This document shows, one piece after another, positions 1 to 12,800 of a stretch of 64,000 nt of DNA (positions are counted from its first letter, which is position 1; each line of letters opens with the position of its first letter). Both the position numbers and the translations under genes were made by a program. The notes beneath the pieces were generated by a model. It was not told where the DNA came from and made no database searches. It saw only the letters and a program-made list of their open reading frames with translations. The stretch is from the NCBI GenBank assembly GCA_021397835.1, contig JAJFZO010000087.1, positions 6,854,001-6,918,000 on the forward strand, in the 5' to 3' direction. Origin of the DNA: Moringa oleifera (lineage: Eukaryota; Streptophyta; Magnoliopsida; Brassicales; Moringaceae).

Positions 1-470
1 ATTAGGCTAAATTAATTTTTAGTCATAATTAAATTTATGACTAAATTAATTATTACACTCAGTTAATTGTTGGACCACTATAATCATGAGGTCATGAATT
101 GCTAGGGTTTGTTACTTCTTAGTTCCAAAAATCGATTGAAACCAATTTAATTTTAGCCTCAATTATTTATTAGGTCTAATTTTAGGTTTAATATCTTATT
201 AGTCTTAATTATATATCTCAATCATATATTAAGCTTTTTTTTATTAAACTCAATTAAATTCTAGTCTTAATGAATTTTTTTAGATAAAAATTGTTAGGCC
301 TAATAAATTATTTGATCCAATTAATTATTAGGTTTAATTACACATCAGACTCAAATATTTCTTAAGCTTATTTTATTCTTAAGCCTAATTAGATGTTATG
401 CCCAATTTTTTAGACTTAGTTAAGTATTAGACCTAATTAATTATTTGACGCAATAAATTGTTTAATAAAA
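1..470 (-). repeat. 17-bp satellite block, B orientation
   Basis: These are tandem, degenerate monomers of about 17 bp reading (C/T)AATTAWWTMTTAGGYC on the + strand, the reverse complement of the A blocks. The block is cut by the window start. It contains the words used here to recognise copies 2 and 3 (the 'AGTCATAATTAAATTTATGAC' region at 31-51). It ends around 465-480, where the strand of the monomer flips. No gene is seen. Confidence 0.85.
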
Positions 471-3400
471 TTAGTCAGATTTAAGACATAATTGAGCCTT
501 GTAATTAAGGCTAAGCATGCATGAGCCCAACAAATAGTTGGACCTAAAAACAAAGCCTACAATATAATGGGACCCAAATTATAATTCAACTTTATAAATA
601 ATTAGATCAAATAGATAATTAAGCCTAATAATCAATAATAGGGCTTAAGGTACAATTTGGTCTATCATGCATGAAATAAAAAAATAATTTAGTCAAAAAA
701 ATTACCTTAATGTATTAATGGGCCTACAATTTTATTATTATTGGGCCAAACTTGTGATTAAGCTTAACAATTAATTTCTTCAAATAATTAATTAGGCATA
801 ATATTTAATTGAGCGCACTAAAAAATTGAAATTGGGAATGATATAGACCTAGTAAATAATTGATCCTATTACGTAATTAAGCCTAAAAATTAATTAGACC
901 ACAATATTCATTGGGCTAACAAATAAGTTCAAATAATTAGGGGTCTAGAAGTTAATTGGGTTTAATAAAAAAATTGAGCTTAATGAATAATTAGGCATAA
1001 GACGTAATTGAGCCTAACAATTAATTAGACATAACAATGAATTAAGCTTGAAATTTAATTGTAACTAAGAATTAGTTGGACATAAGATATAACTAGACCT
1101 AATAAAAAAATTAAGTTCAATATATAATTCATCTTAATAAATAATTGGGTTTAAGAACGAGATGACATTGATGCATAGTCCAGTCTAAAATATAACTAGT
1201 CATACAATTAAGATCATTTAAAATGTAATTAGATTAATAAATAATTAAGCTTAGCATGCATGAGCTTGAGAAATAACTGGATCTAGAAATAAATTGGATT
1301 TGACATATAACTGGACATAAATTTTAATTGAACTTAATCAATAAATAATAGTGCTTATGATATAGTTAGGTATGTCATGCATGAAATTGAGAAATACTTT
1401 AGTCCAAGAAAAAAATTTGAGCCTAAGGTATATTAATTAGGCTTAAAATTAAATAGACCAAAAATATTATTGAGTCTAGCAATTAATTGAACTAAATAAT
1501 TAGTTTTGCTAAATTATTAATTGGATTAAGATTTAATTAGGCATAACAAAAAATTAAGCTTAATATATAATTAAAACCTATGAGCGAAATAGACCTAACA
1601 AATAATGAGTCTAATGTATGGCTCAGCCTAACAATTAATTGAACCTAATAATACATTAGGTTTGATATTTCGTTAGGCTAAATAATTGATTGAGCTTAAG
1701 ATTTAGTTAGGTTTAATAAAAATTGTACTTAACAAATAGTTAAGTTTAATATCTAATTGGACCAAATAAAATATTGAATCTTTATATAATTCAATCGAAC
1801 AAATAATTGGATCTAGCAAATAATTTAGCGTAAGAATTAATTAAGTTGTTTGCTTAAAATTAGTTAAACGATTTACTTGGTCTGAGATATAATTGGACTT
1901 GATGTAATTACGTTTAACAATTAATGATTTAATAATTAATTAAACTTAATAATTTATTGAGCTCAAGATTTAATTATAACAAATAATTAATCGGACATAA
2001 GATTTAGTTGGGTCTAATTCAAGATGGAGCTTAATATATATTTAAGCATAATAAATAATTAGGCTTAATTTATAAATGAGTCCAAGAATGAAACGAAATA
2101 AATAAATAATTAAGCTTAAAATATAATTGGATTAAAAATTTAATAGATCTTAAGATATAATTGTGCGTAGCATGCTTAAACCCAATACAAAATGATCCTA
2201 TCAATTAATTAAGCCTAAGATATGATCATATACCCAAATTAGAATTGAACTTAATATATAATTAAGCATAATAACTATTTGGGCTTAAAATTCATTAATT
2301 GATCTTAAAAATTAATTGGATCAAATAGATAATTGAACCCAATGTGCAATTGAGCCTAACAATTAATTTGACCTAACAATTCATTAGGTTTATTAATTTG
2401 TTGGCTCAAATAATTATTTGAGCCAAAAATTCATTGTATTTAATAAAAAAAATTAGACTTAATATTTAATTTGGCTTGATAAATTAATTACATCTAATAT
2501 ATAATTTTGCCTATTAAAATATTGAACCAAGATGTAATTGAGTCTAATAATTTATTAAACCTAGCAAATAATTTGACCTAATATTTAATTGAGTCTAATA
2601 ATTAATTAGGTATAAAATTTAATTTAATCTAAGAATTAATTAGGCTTGGTTAAAATTCAACTTTACATTCAAATGGGCCTAAACAAATATTAGATCTTAA
2701 TAGTTAATTAAAAATTGATCTTAATAATTAATTAAGTCTAAGATTTCACTTTAACTAAAAATTGATTAGGCCTAATATTTAATCGAATCTAATAAAAAAT
2801 TTAGTTTAATATATAGTTAGGTCTAATAAATAATTGGCCTTAATCTATAATTGATAATTGATACTAATAAGTAATTGGTCCTAAAATATAACTGGATCCA
2901 AGATTTAGTTTAACAAAAGATATAATTGCGTGTAACGTGCTTGAATCCTGCACATAATTAAACCTAGGAATGTATTAAATATAAGATTAATTAAATCCCA
3001 ACTATAATTCAACTTATGATATAATTGAGTGTAATAATTAATTAGGCCTAATAATTATTAATTAAGACTCAAAATTAATTGGGTCAAATACATAATTAAG
3101 GCTAATAATTAATTGGCCTTAGTAATTCATTGAGCTACTAAGCTTAACATTTTGATTGGGTCTAAAAAAATGAATTTATTACAAAATTTGACCTAATAAA
3201 TAATATATCTTAATAATTGGGCCTAAGGCCTAAATTGGGCTAATAAAATGTAGGTTTAAGATTTAATAAGTACAAGAATTAATTTGTTTAATAATTAATT
3301 GTGTTTGAGAATTAGTTAGACCTAAAATTTAATTGAGCCTTATAAAAAATGTAGTTATTGTATAATTAGGCCAATGAAATAGTCAGGCTTATATAATTAG

Positions 3401-4225
3401 ACCTAAAATTAATTAGAACTCAAATTTAGTTGGACCTAAAAGACTAAATAGACAATATAATTGCCTCATATATAATTGAGCATTTGATATCATAGGTCAA
3501 ATATAACTGGAGTTGAGATATAATTGAACCTAATGAATAATTTGGTCTAATACATAATGGCGCCTAGTATGCACTAGTCCAAGATATAATTAATATGTCT
3601 AAGTATTAATTGGGCCTAGTATATGAACTGAGTAAATGATTGGGCCTTAAAAATGATTTGGAACTAACATAAGTTAATTGTCCCTACTAATTTAGTCACG
3701 TACAAAAAATAATTGGCTCTCCTATGTAATTAAGTTTAAGAATTATTTGCACACAATAATTCATTTGATTTACCAATTCATTGAGTCTAATAGTTAATTG
3801 AGTTTAAGATTTAATTGAGCTTAATTAAAACTTTGGCTTAATATATAATTTGGCCATGTAATATTTATATTTAATACAAAAATGTGTCAAAAAATGAAAT
3901 GGGCCTAATAAATAGTTAGACTTAAGATGTAATTGAGACTAACCAATAATTGTGCCCAAGAATTAGTTAGATCAAATATTTAATGGGGCTTAATATATAA
4001 TTGGGCCTAAGAAAAAATTGGCTTAATATAATTGGTCTCAACTGTAATTAGATCTAATAATTTATTAGATTTAAGATATAATTATGCCCAATAAATAATT
4101 GGACAAGCATGCATAAGTACAACAAATAGTTGGATCTAAAAACAAATTGGGTTAACATACAATTGGACCTATAATTGGACTTAGATATAATCTGACCTAA
4201 TAGATAATTAGGCCTATTACTAATA
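471..4225 (+). repeat. 17-bp satellite block, A orientation
   Basis: This is a long run of 17-bp monomers in the form CCTAA(T/G/C)AWWWAATTGRG; the distance from one CCTAA to the next is usually 17. A distinct variant carrying CATGCATGA recurs (about 517, 667, 1256, 1377). Homologous blocks lie at 26221-29390 and 57151-60090 and, more diverged, at about 11540-15620. Each monomer carries TAA words and 17 is not a multiple of three, so all reading frames are broken. No gene is seen. Confidence 0.88.
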
Positions 4226-6880
4226 ATAGGGCTACTAATAATAATTTTTTGATTCAATGCCTAATTATATCTTGGGCTAATTGGAGACAATGCCTAATTA
4301 TGTATTCATCCGAATTATTTTTTGTGCCTAATTATATCTCACGATTAATTATATTTGATCATGACATCGTAGTTCAATTATATGTGAGGCCTAATTATAT
4401 CATATGTCATACTTTCTAGCTCAAAGACCTTAGGCTCAATTAATTTCAAGTTCAATTATATCTTAGGTCATATTGTATATATAAGCCTAATTATATGTTA
4501 GGCTCATGCACGTTAGCCTCATTAATTAACATGGACAACTATATCTTCAACTTGACAAATTTTATAAGGCCCAATAAATTTTCAAGTACATATAAATCTT
4601 GAGTCCAATTAATTATTAGGTTCAATTAATTGTTAGGTTTAATTAAATGTTAGACTCAATTAAATCTTATGCCTAATTATCTCTTTGGTCAATTTAGTTG
4701 TTATGCCAAATTATATATTGAGATCAATTAATTATTACATCAAATTATATATTAAACCTAATTTTTATTATATTCAATCAAATTTTAGGGCTAATTACTT
4801 AGAAGGCTTAATGAATTACTAGGTTCAATTAATTGTTAATATCAACTACATATTTAGCCCAATTAAATTTTGAGTCCAATTAATAAATGTTGAACCTAAT
4901 TAGTTATTAGGCTCAATTAATCTTATGTTCAATTACAATTTAAGTTTAATTAATTATTAATATCAATTACATATTTAGCCCAATCAAATTTTGAATCTAA
5001 TTAATAAATGTCAAACTTAATTAATTATTAGGCTCAATTAGTTTTTATGTCCAATTATATCTTATGTTCAATTATAAGTTGAGTACAATCATCTTAGGCT
5101 TAATTCATTTATAAGCCTAATTATTTAGTGGGTTTATGCCACTACAACTAATTACATCATAAGCCCGATTAAATCTTGGACCCAATTAAATCTTGGACTT
5201 AATTAATTATGATACTTATCAATTATTTTTTATTTTTAATTAATTGTTAGTCCTTTAATTATTAAATTCAATTACATCTCATATCAAATTATATCTTCAA
5301 CTTAGTTAATTCGGATGAAATATATTTAAAGTCCAATTATATATGAAAGCCCAACTTTTTAGGCCTAATTAGATATTTGAGACAACTAATTCTTAGGTAG
5401 AATTAAGTTTTAGGCCCAGTTCATCATTATAGATTAGTTGTTACGTCTTAAGTTTAATATTTTATTCGACTCAATTGTATGTTAAGATCAATTATTTATA
5501 AAGCTCAATTTTTTATTAAACCCAATTAATTGTTGGGTCCCTTTATATCTTTGGCTTAACTATATAATTTATTTCATTCTTAGGCTAAATTAATTATTTA
5601 TTTGTATCAATCACATATCCGGCTTAATTTTATATTAGATCCAATTAAATCTTAAGCACAATTACTTGTGGGTGCAATTAATTGAAATTTTCAATTGAAT
5701 TTAAGATCTAATTATTATTTATTAAACCCATTTCATTATCGGACTCATTTTTATATTAAGTTTAATTATTCGAATGGTGCAATTTTTTATTAAGCCAAAT
5801 TTTTTATAAGTTTAATCATATTTTGGGCTCATAAACCCAATTAATTACTATACCTAATGAATTATTAGGCTCAATTATTCTTTGTACCCAATTAATTATA
5901 GGCTCAATGATTTTACATTAGGCCCAACTTGTTCCTAAGCCCAATTATTTTTTAGGTCATGCATGGTAGACCTAAATTATTTGACCCATTAAATGTTAAG
6001 CCGAATTTATTATTAGGTCTAATTATATCTTTGGTTATTGCACACCAAGTTATATTATTTATTAAGTCAATTTATAAATTAGATCCAATTATATCTCAAG
6101 TTCAATTATAATTGGTACGTTAGATCATAGGCATAATTAATATGCCTAATTTTATAGGCCCAATTAAATCTGAAGCCAATTAATTTTAAGTATATATATC
6201 TTAAGTTATATTATTTGTTAGGTCCAATTATATACGTAAAATTATTTGTTGGACTCATGAATGTTAATCTAATTAATTCAGTCCAATTGATTAATAAGCA
6301 TAACTAATTCTCAAACACTATTTATTATGACCAATTAATTGTTCGATCAAATTATATACGAAGCTTAGTTTTAATTTTAAATCTAATCAAATCTTAGACC
6401 TAATTAGTTGTTAGGTATAATGAATTATTAGGTTATATAAATTTTTAATCTAAATTATATATTTCACTCAATTAAATATTAAATCTAATAAATTTTTAGA
6501 TCCAAGTATAATATTTTAGGTCCAATTAATAAATACTAGATTGTAGTGAGTTATGTCTTAAGTTTAATTTTAGTTGAATTGTATCTTAGGCTTAATTCAT
6601 TTCTCGGCACAATATATTCGATTCATGCACACTATGCCCACTTTGACTTATACTCAACTAAATATTGGACAAATTATGTTTCTGTTCTAGATATTAATTT
6701 TATTTCATTTTCAATTCCACTTATTGAGTAATCTCAATTATTTATTAGACCTAATTATATATAAAACCCAATCTCTTATGAAGATGCATCAAATATTTGT
6801 CATCATTAAACTTTTGATTCAATTAATTATTAAACCTAATTAATTATTTAGATCTTTAACTATTCGGTTCACCATTAAAT
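4226..6880 (-). repeat. 17-bp satellite block, B orientation
   Basis: At about 4226 the monomer flips to CAATTATATMTTAGGYC. The flip comes just after a short TACTAATAATA-type direct repeat that is also seen at the switches near 15620 and 60090. Clean 17-bp steps can be followed by eye around 4920-5000. The block contains variant monomers of the form GGGCTCATGCACGTTAGCC (about 4500). It matches 60091-62690 closely and 15621-18130 more loosely. Copy 2 lost most of it. Confidence 0.87.
4836..5077. repeat. Tandem duplication, about 121 bp, two units
   Basis: The phrase TTAATATCAAYTACATATTT begins at 4836 and again at 4957. The following ~120 bp run parallel (TTTAGCCCAAT, then AATTAATAAATGT, then TTAGGCTCAATTA). 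The step equals about seven 17-bp monomers. A similar doubled phrase occurs near 16125-16200 (shorter step) and 60750-60960, so the duplication predates the large copies or recurs at the same site. Confidence 0.75.
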
Positions 6881-9090
6881 TGTTGACATTAAATAATTAA
6901 ATGAGCTTAGGATTCAATTAGTTTTAATAATAAAAAATAAGTTTAATTGGATCTAATCAATTGGGTTTAATATATAATTATTAGATATATATAATTGAGC
7001 TTAATCATTAACTAGACCTAGTAACAAATTAAGCCTAACTAGTAAGTGAGTCCAATAACTAACTGGGAATAAGATTTTATTCTATCTAATAATTAAAGGG
7101 GTCTAATATCTAATTGAACTTTACCAAAAATTGGGCTTGATAACAAAATGGGCCTAATAAGTAATTATACATATGATATAATTTAGTGTAGCAATTAATT
7201 AGACCTGATAACAAATTAGGCCTATAATGAATAATTTATCTTAATATATAATTGCGCATAAGAATGAAGTTGGCTTAATACATAATTAGATCTAAATTAT
7301 AATTGAACTTAAGATATTATTGAGCCTTATAAATAATTAACTTTAATTGATAAATTTGGTCTGATAATAAAATAATATGGCTTAAAATATAAGTCGATAT
7401 ATCATGTATAAAATAAAAATAATAATTCAGCAAAAGAATGATCAAGCCTAACATTCTTTAATTGGGCCAAAAAATTAATGAAACCATAAAAATAATGGGG
7501 TTTAATATATGTAATCAAGCTTAATATTTTAGTGAAAAAATAATTTATCATGTCTAAAATTTAATTGAGTTTAATAAAAAATTAAGTTTAATATATAACT
7601 AAACCTAAAATCGAAATAAGCATAATAAATAATTGAGTCTAATGTGTAATTGAGCCTAATGTATAACTCATTGGGCTAAACAACTCAATTTAACCAAATA
7701 ATTAATTAAGCCTCAAAATTAATTAAGCTTAATGAAAAATTAAAATTAATAAATAATTAAGCTTAATATAAAATTAATCCTATCAAAATATTGAACCTAA
7801 AATATAATTGATCATAAATATTAATTGGGGCTAACTAATAATTAGGTCAAACAATTAATTTGGCTCAAAATATATTTAAGTGCGGTAATTAACTTAGTAT
7901 AAGATATAATTAGGCTTAACATATAATTAAGCCTAACAATTAATTCGGTCCAACATTTAATTGCATCTAATAACTAATTAAGGTCAAGATTTAATTATGA
8001 TTAAGAATTAATAGATCCTAAGTTTTGATTTAACCTAATAAAAAAATTAATCTTAATTTATAATTAAGTCTAAAACGAAATATATTAAAACATAATTGGT
8101 TCCAAGATTATATTTAACTTGATATATAGTTAGGCCTAAGAAATAATTTAGTTAAGGAACAAAATGAGCCTAATGTATATTTGACCTAACTATGAATGAC
8201 ACCTAATTTGACCTAACTATAAATGACACCTAATATATAATTCAATCAAACAATTAACTGAATCGAATAGTTCATTTCAACAAAGAATTAATTAAGCCTA
8301 ATATTTATAGTGCTTAATATATAACTGGCCCTAAGAATGAAATGAATCTATTTAATAATTAAGCCCAACAATTCATTTGACCTAAAGAATCATTGAGCAA
8401 ACATTTGTTGGGTCGAACAATCAATTGGGCTTAGTATTTATTTAGGTTTAATAAAAAATTAAACTTAATAAATATTTGAGCTAATATATAATTTAATCTA
8501 ATAAAATTTTGGAATTTTAGATCTAATTGAGTTTAATAATTAATTAAATCTAAAAAATAACAAGGTTTAGCAATTAATTGAGTCTAATAATTAGTTGGGC
8601 TTAAGATTTAATTTTGCTTAAGAATTAATTGAGCTTGATATTTAACTTCGTTGGATTAAAAGTTGATCATATGTGATTGGACTTGATAAATAATTAGGTT
8701 TGAAATACATTTGAGCTTAGATCTAATATATAACTCAGCCTAAGATGTAATTGTGCCTAATAATTAATCGAGTTTAATAATTAAATAATCTAAGATTTTA
8801 TTAAACTTAATAAATAATTGGACTTAATCTATAATTGAGTATAAAAGTGAAGTACTCTAATAAATAATTAAGTCTAAAATATAAGATATAATAGACCCAA
8901 ATTATAATTAGACTTAAGATATAATTGACTCTTACAAAGAATTGGATCTAATAGTTAATAATATCACGTAAGATATAGTTGGGTCTATTATACATGAAAC
9001 TTAGAAATAATTCCCTTTACACACAATTTAGCCTAACTTATATTAATTTGGCATAAAAAATAATTAAGCTATAAAAATTATTCGGTTTGA
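6881..9090 (+). repeat. 17-bp satellite block, A orientation
   Basis: A-type monomers resume after a B-to-A switch near 6880 (ATTAAATAATTAAATGAGC). The same switch phrase is found at about 38892 in copy 2, which sets the end of the ~9.3-kb difference between copies 1 and 2. A private 27-bp duplication lies at 8181-8234. The block ends at the insertion point of the 9091-9880 element. No gene is seen. Confidence 0.86.
8181..8234. repeat. Private 27-bp tandem duplication
   Basis: TTGACCTAACTATGAATGAC plus seven more bases occurs at 8181 and again at 8208, differing at one base. The matching place in copy 2 (near 40268) has the phrase once. This is therefore a recent local duplication in copy 1. 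Confidence 0.75.
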
Positions 9091-9880
9091 GGCCATATCC
9101 AATGGAGACGGTAAAACACTAATTTGGTGTTCAAAACATGCTAACATGATCTCCAATGAAACAACAAATATAGATCGTTAATTTGGTGCAGCAACTGTGC
9201 TTCGCTACATTACATGTATTTTTTAAAATTTTTTATAAAATTACTTTTTTCGAGTTTTTGAATCAAATAAGTTTTTGATGAAAAACTTAATAAATATGTC
9301 ATATTATTAAGAAAAAAATATATTATTAAGAATATCTTATCTAGATCTTTAAAACAAGATCAATATTTAATATATAATTTTATTTTATTTAAAATAATAG
9401 TTTATTTAATTAATGATATATTCTACATCATATCAAAATTATTTAAAAATATAAAAAATTATAGCAAATTATAATTTATGATATAATTTATACTTTGGAT
9501 GAAAAATTTACTTTAATTGAAAGTATAATACAATAAACATAACAATACACTAATAATTACAACATTAATTAAAACTAAAACACTTGAATAATTTGTAAAT
9601 TATTAATTTTAAAAATTATTAAAAATATATAATTTATTTAAAATAAGTAAATTAAAATTTTAAGTTATATTAATTATTTCATTATTTTAAATAAATTAAT
9701 TAATATTATAAATATTTTCATTGATAATTATTATATATATTATTAAAAATAATATCATAACCCCAATTTGGTGTAAATAGATTGAAGATTAAAAAAAAAA
9801 TTTGGTGTTGAAATATTCTAAAAATATTCTTTTTTAACATCAAATTGATGTTAAATTTGGTGCATAGGGTTGGAGATGGC
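9091..9880. mobile_element. Non-autonomous terminal-inverted-repeat element, copy 1
   Basis: This ~790-bp stretch has no 17-bp periodicity and interrupts the A array. Its ends form an inverted repeat: left GCCATATCCAATGG, and the right end read backwards GCCATCTCCAACC. Both subterminal zones carry words such as CACCAAATTTGGTG-like ATTTGGTGT. The interior is AT-rich and has no reading frame, so it is a MITE-sized, non-autonomous DNA element. The target-site duplication is unclear (possibly a 3- or 5-bp match to TTA/CTTAA), so I do not assign a superfamily. A copy at the same array position is at 41248-42056. Confidence 0.7.
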
Positions 9881-12800
9881 TTAATATGTAATGGAGCTTA
9901 ACACTTAATTTAACCAAACAATGCATTGCGCTAAAAAACATATTGGGCATAAAATTCAATTTAACCTCACGAAAAGATTACCTTAATATATAATTGGACT
10001 TAAAAATGATAAATAATTGAGCATAATGTATAAGTAAGCTTAACAATTAATTGAACCTAACAATTCATTAAACCTAATAATTTGTTAGGTAAAATAATTA
10101 ATTGAGCACACGATTTAATTAGATTGAATAAAAATTGAACTTAATATATAATTAACCTTAATGGATAATTAGGCTTAATATGTAATTAAGCCTTACAATT
10201 AACTGAATCTAACAATAATTCGGTTTAATAATTAACTGAGCTTAAGATTTAGTTGGACCTAAGATTTATTAGGTCTAATAAAAAATTAAATTAAATTTGT
10301 AATTGATCAAATAAAAATTTGGCTTAGTATATAATTAAGCCAAGAATAAAATGAGTTTAATACATGATTGAGCCTATTTAATTGGGCGAAATACATAATA
10401 GGACATAGGAATTAGTTGAGTTTAAGATATAATTAGCCTAAGTTGTAATTGAACTTAAGATATAATTGAGCACAATATTAATTGAACCTAACATTTATTA
10501 ATTAGATCCAAGAATTAATTTGATGCAATATTAATTGGGTCAGATATGTAGTTAAAGTTAACAATTAATTGCACCTATTAATTTATTTGGCTTAATAATT
10601 AATTAGGCTTAAAATTTTATTAGATCTATTAAAAAATTAACCTTAAAATAAAATTTGACGTAATAAATAATTGACTTGGATATATAATAGAGCCTAAGAA
10701 TTAAATTGACCTAATAAATAATTAAACCTAAGATTTAATTGAGTCTTATAATTAATTATACATAACTATTAATTGACCCTAAAAATTAATTGTACTTTGA
10801 AAATTAGTTGTGCCTAAGATTAAATTAGGTTTTATAAAAAAAAAAGAGCTTAATATATAATTTGACCAAATTAATTAAGCCAACATGAGCAAGTCCAAAA
10901 AATAATTTGACATACAATTGAGGTTAATAAATATTATAGCCTAAGATATAATTAAACTTCAAATTAATTAGATCTCGATATTATTGCCCATAAAAATTAG
11001 ACATATAATATAATTATGGCTCACATATAGTTAAGCCTAACAAATAATATGACCTAATTAATCATTGAGTTAAGAACACAAGATATGATTGAGCTCAATA
11101 ATTTATTAGGTTTGAAAATTAATTGAGCCGATCATGCATGAACTTAAGAAAGAATTGAGTTTAGGAATGAATTGCATATAACATATGTCAATTCGCCCTA
11201 TGAATCAATTAGGCACAAAAATAATTGGTGCTAATATGTCATTAAACCTAACAATTTAGCGGGTTTAGCGATTCATTGATTCTAATAATTACCCAATCCC
11301 AAGATTTAATTCATTTTAGTAAAATATTTGATTTAATATATAATTGGGCCACCTAAATAGTTGAACTTAATGAAAAAATGGGCCACATAAAGAGATGGAT
11401 CTAATGAATAATTAGGTTTAAGACGTAATTGAATTTAATAATTAATTAAACCTAATAATTAATTAGATTTAAGATATAATTAGACATAATAATTAATTAA
11501 ATTTAAGATATAATTAAACCCAATAATTAATTAGATTGAAGATATAATTGTACCCAATAATTAATTAAGCTTAGCATGCATGGCCGCAACAAACGATTGG
11601 ACCTAAGAAATGCCTACAATATAATTAGATCCAAATTATAATTAGACTTTATGCATAAATTAGCTTCACATATAATTGGGCCCAATAGAAAATTAAGCCT
11701 AATAATCAATAATAAGGCTTAAGACACAATTGGATCTATCATGCACAAAATTAAAAAAAAAAATTCAGTCTAAAAACAATTGGCCTAACATTTAATTGAT
11801 ATAAGCCTAAGAATTTATCGTATCATAATAATAATTGGACCTCATACGAATTGAGCTTAATATTTAATTAGATTAGACAATTTATTGCCTCAAATGATTA
11901 ATTGGGCATAATATTTAATTGAGCCCAGTAAAAAATTAGATCCGAGCCTAAGAACGAAATAGAGCTAATAGATAATTAAGCCTAACTAATAATTGAACCT
12001 CAAGATTCATTGGATTAATAAATCGGTCTAAATAATTAATTAAGCTTAGGAATTAATTTGATTTAATAAAAAATTAAGTTATATATAATTGACTTTAATA
12101 ATTAGGCCTAAGATGTAATTCAGCCTAACAAATAATTGGATCTAACTATTAATTTGACTTAATAATGAATTGGACCTAGGATTTAATTGTATTTACAATT
12201 AATTGGACTCAAGATTTAACTAGACCTAACAAAAAACTAGGTTTACTATATAATTCATCCTAATCAATATTTAGGATTAAGAACAAAATGACATAAATAC
12301 ATAAATGAGCCCAAAATATAACTAACCATTCAATTCATATGATTCAAGATATGATTTGATCAATAGTTAATTAGGCTTAACATGCATTAGCTTGACAAAT
12401 AATTGGACATAAGAACAAAGTAGACCTGAGATATAATTGAACCCAAATTTTAATTGGACTTAATATAATTGGATATAGTTGAGTATATCATGAATGAAAT
12501 TGAGAAATATTTCAACACAAGAAAAAATTTAAGCCTAACTTGGTTTTGAAAATTAATTGAACCATAAAAATAACTTGGCCTAAAATGAATTGAGTCTAAT
12601 AGTTAATTGAACCAAATCATTAGTTTCATTAAATTATTAATTGGACCTAAGATTTATTTGGGCCTAATAAAAATTAGGCTTGATATATTATTAAATCTAA
12701 GAACAAAATAAATATAATAAATAATTAAGTTTAATGTGTAATTGAGCCTAATGACTAATTGAAATTAACAATATAGTAGGTTTAACAAATTTTTGGGCTA

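Noticed and set aside
4054..4257. 67-codon frame on the minus strand
   Set aside because: It lies wholly in 17-bp satellite. The peptide shows the repeated NYLLG/SNY pattern expected from translating the monomer, and there is no domain or conserved counterpart.
6546..6731. 61-codon frame on the plus strand
   Set aside because: It falls within B satellite. The matching segment at 62510-62700 carries stops and indels, so the frame is chance.
9091..9880. Assignment of this element to a named DNA-transposon superfamily
   Set aside because: The inverted ends are visible, but CCTAA/TTA words in the array make the target-site duplication ambiguous, so a superfamily call would be a guess.
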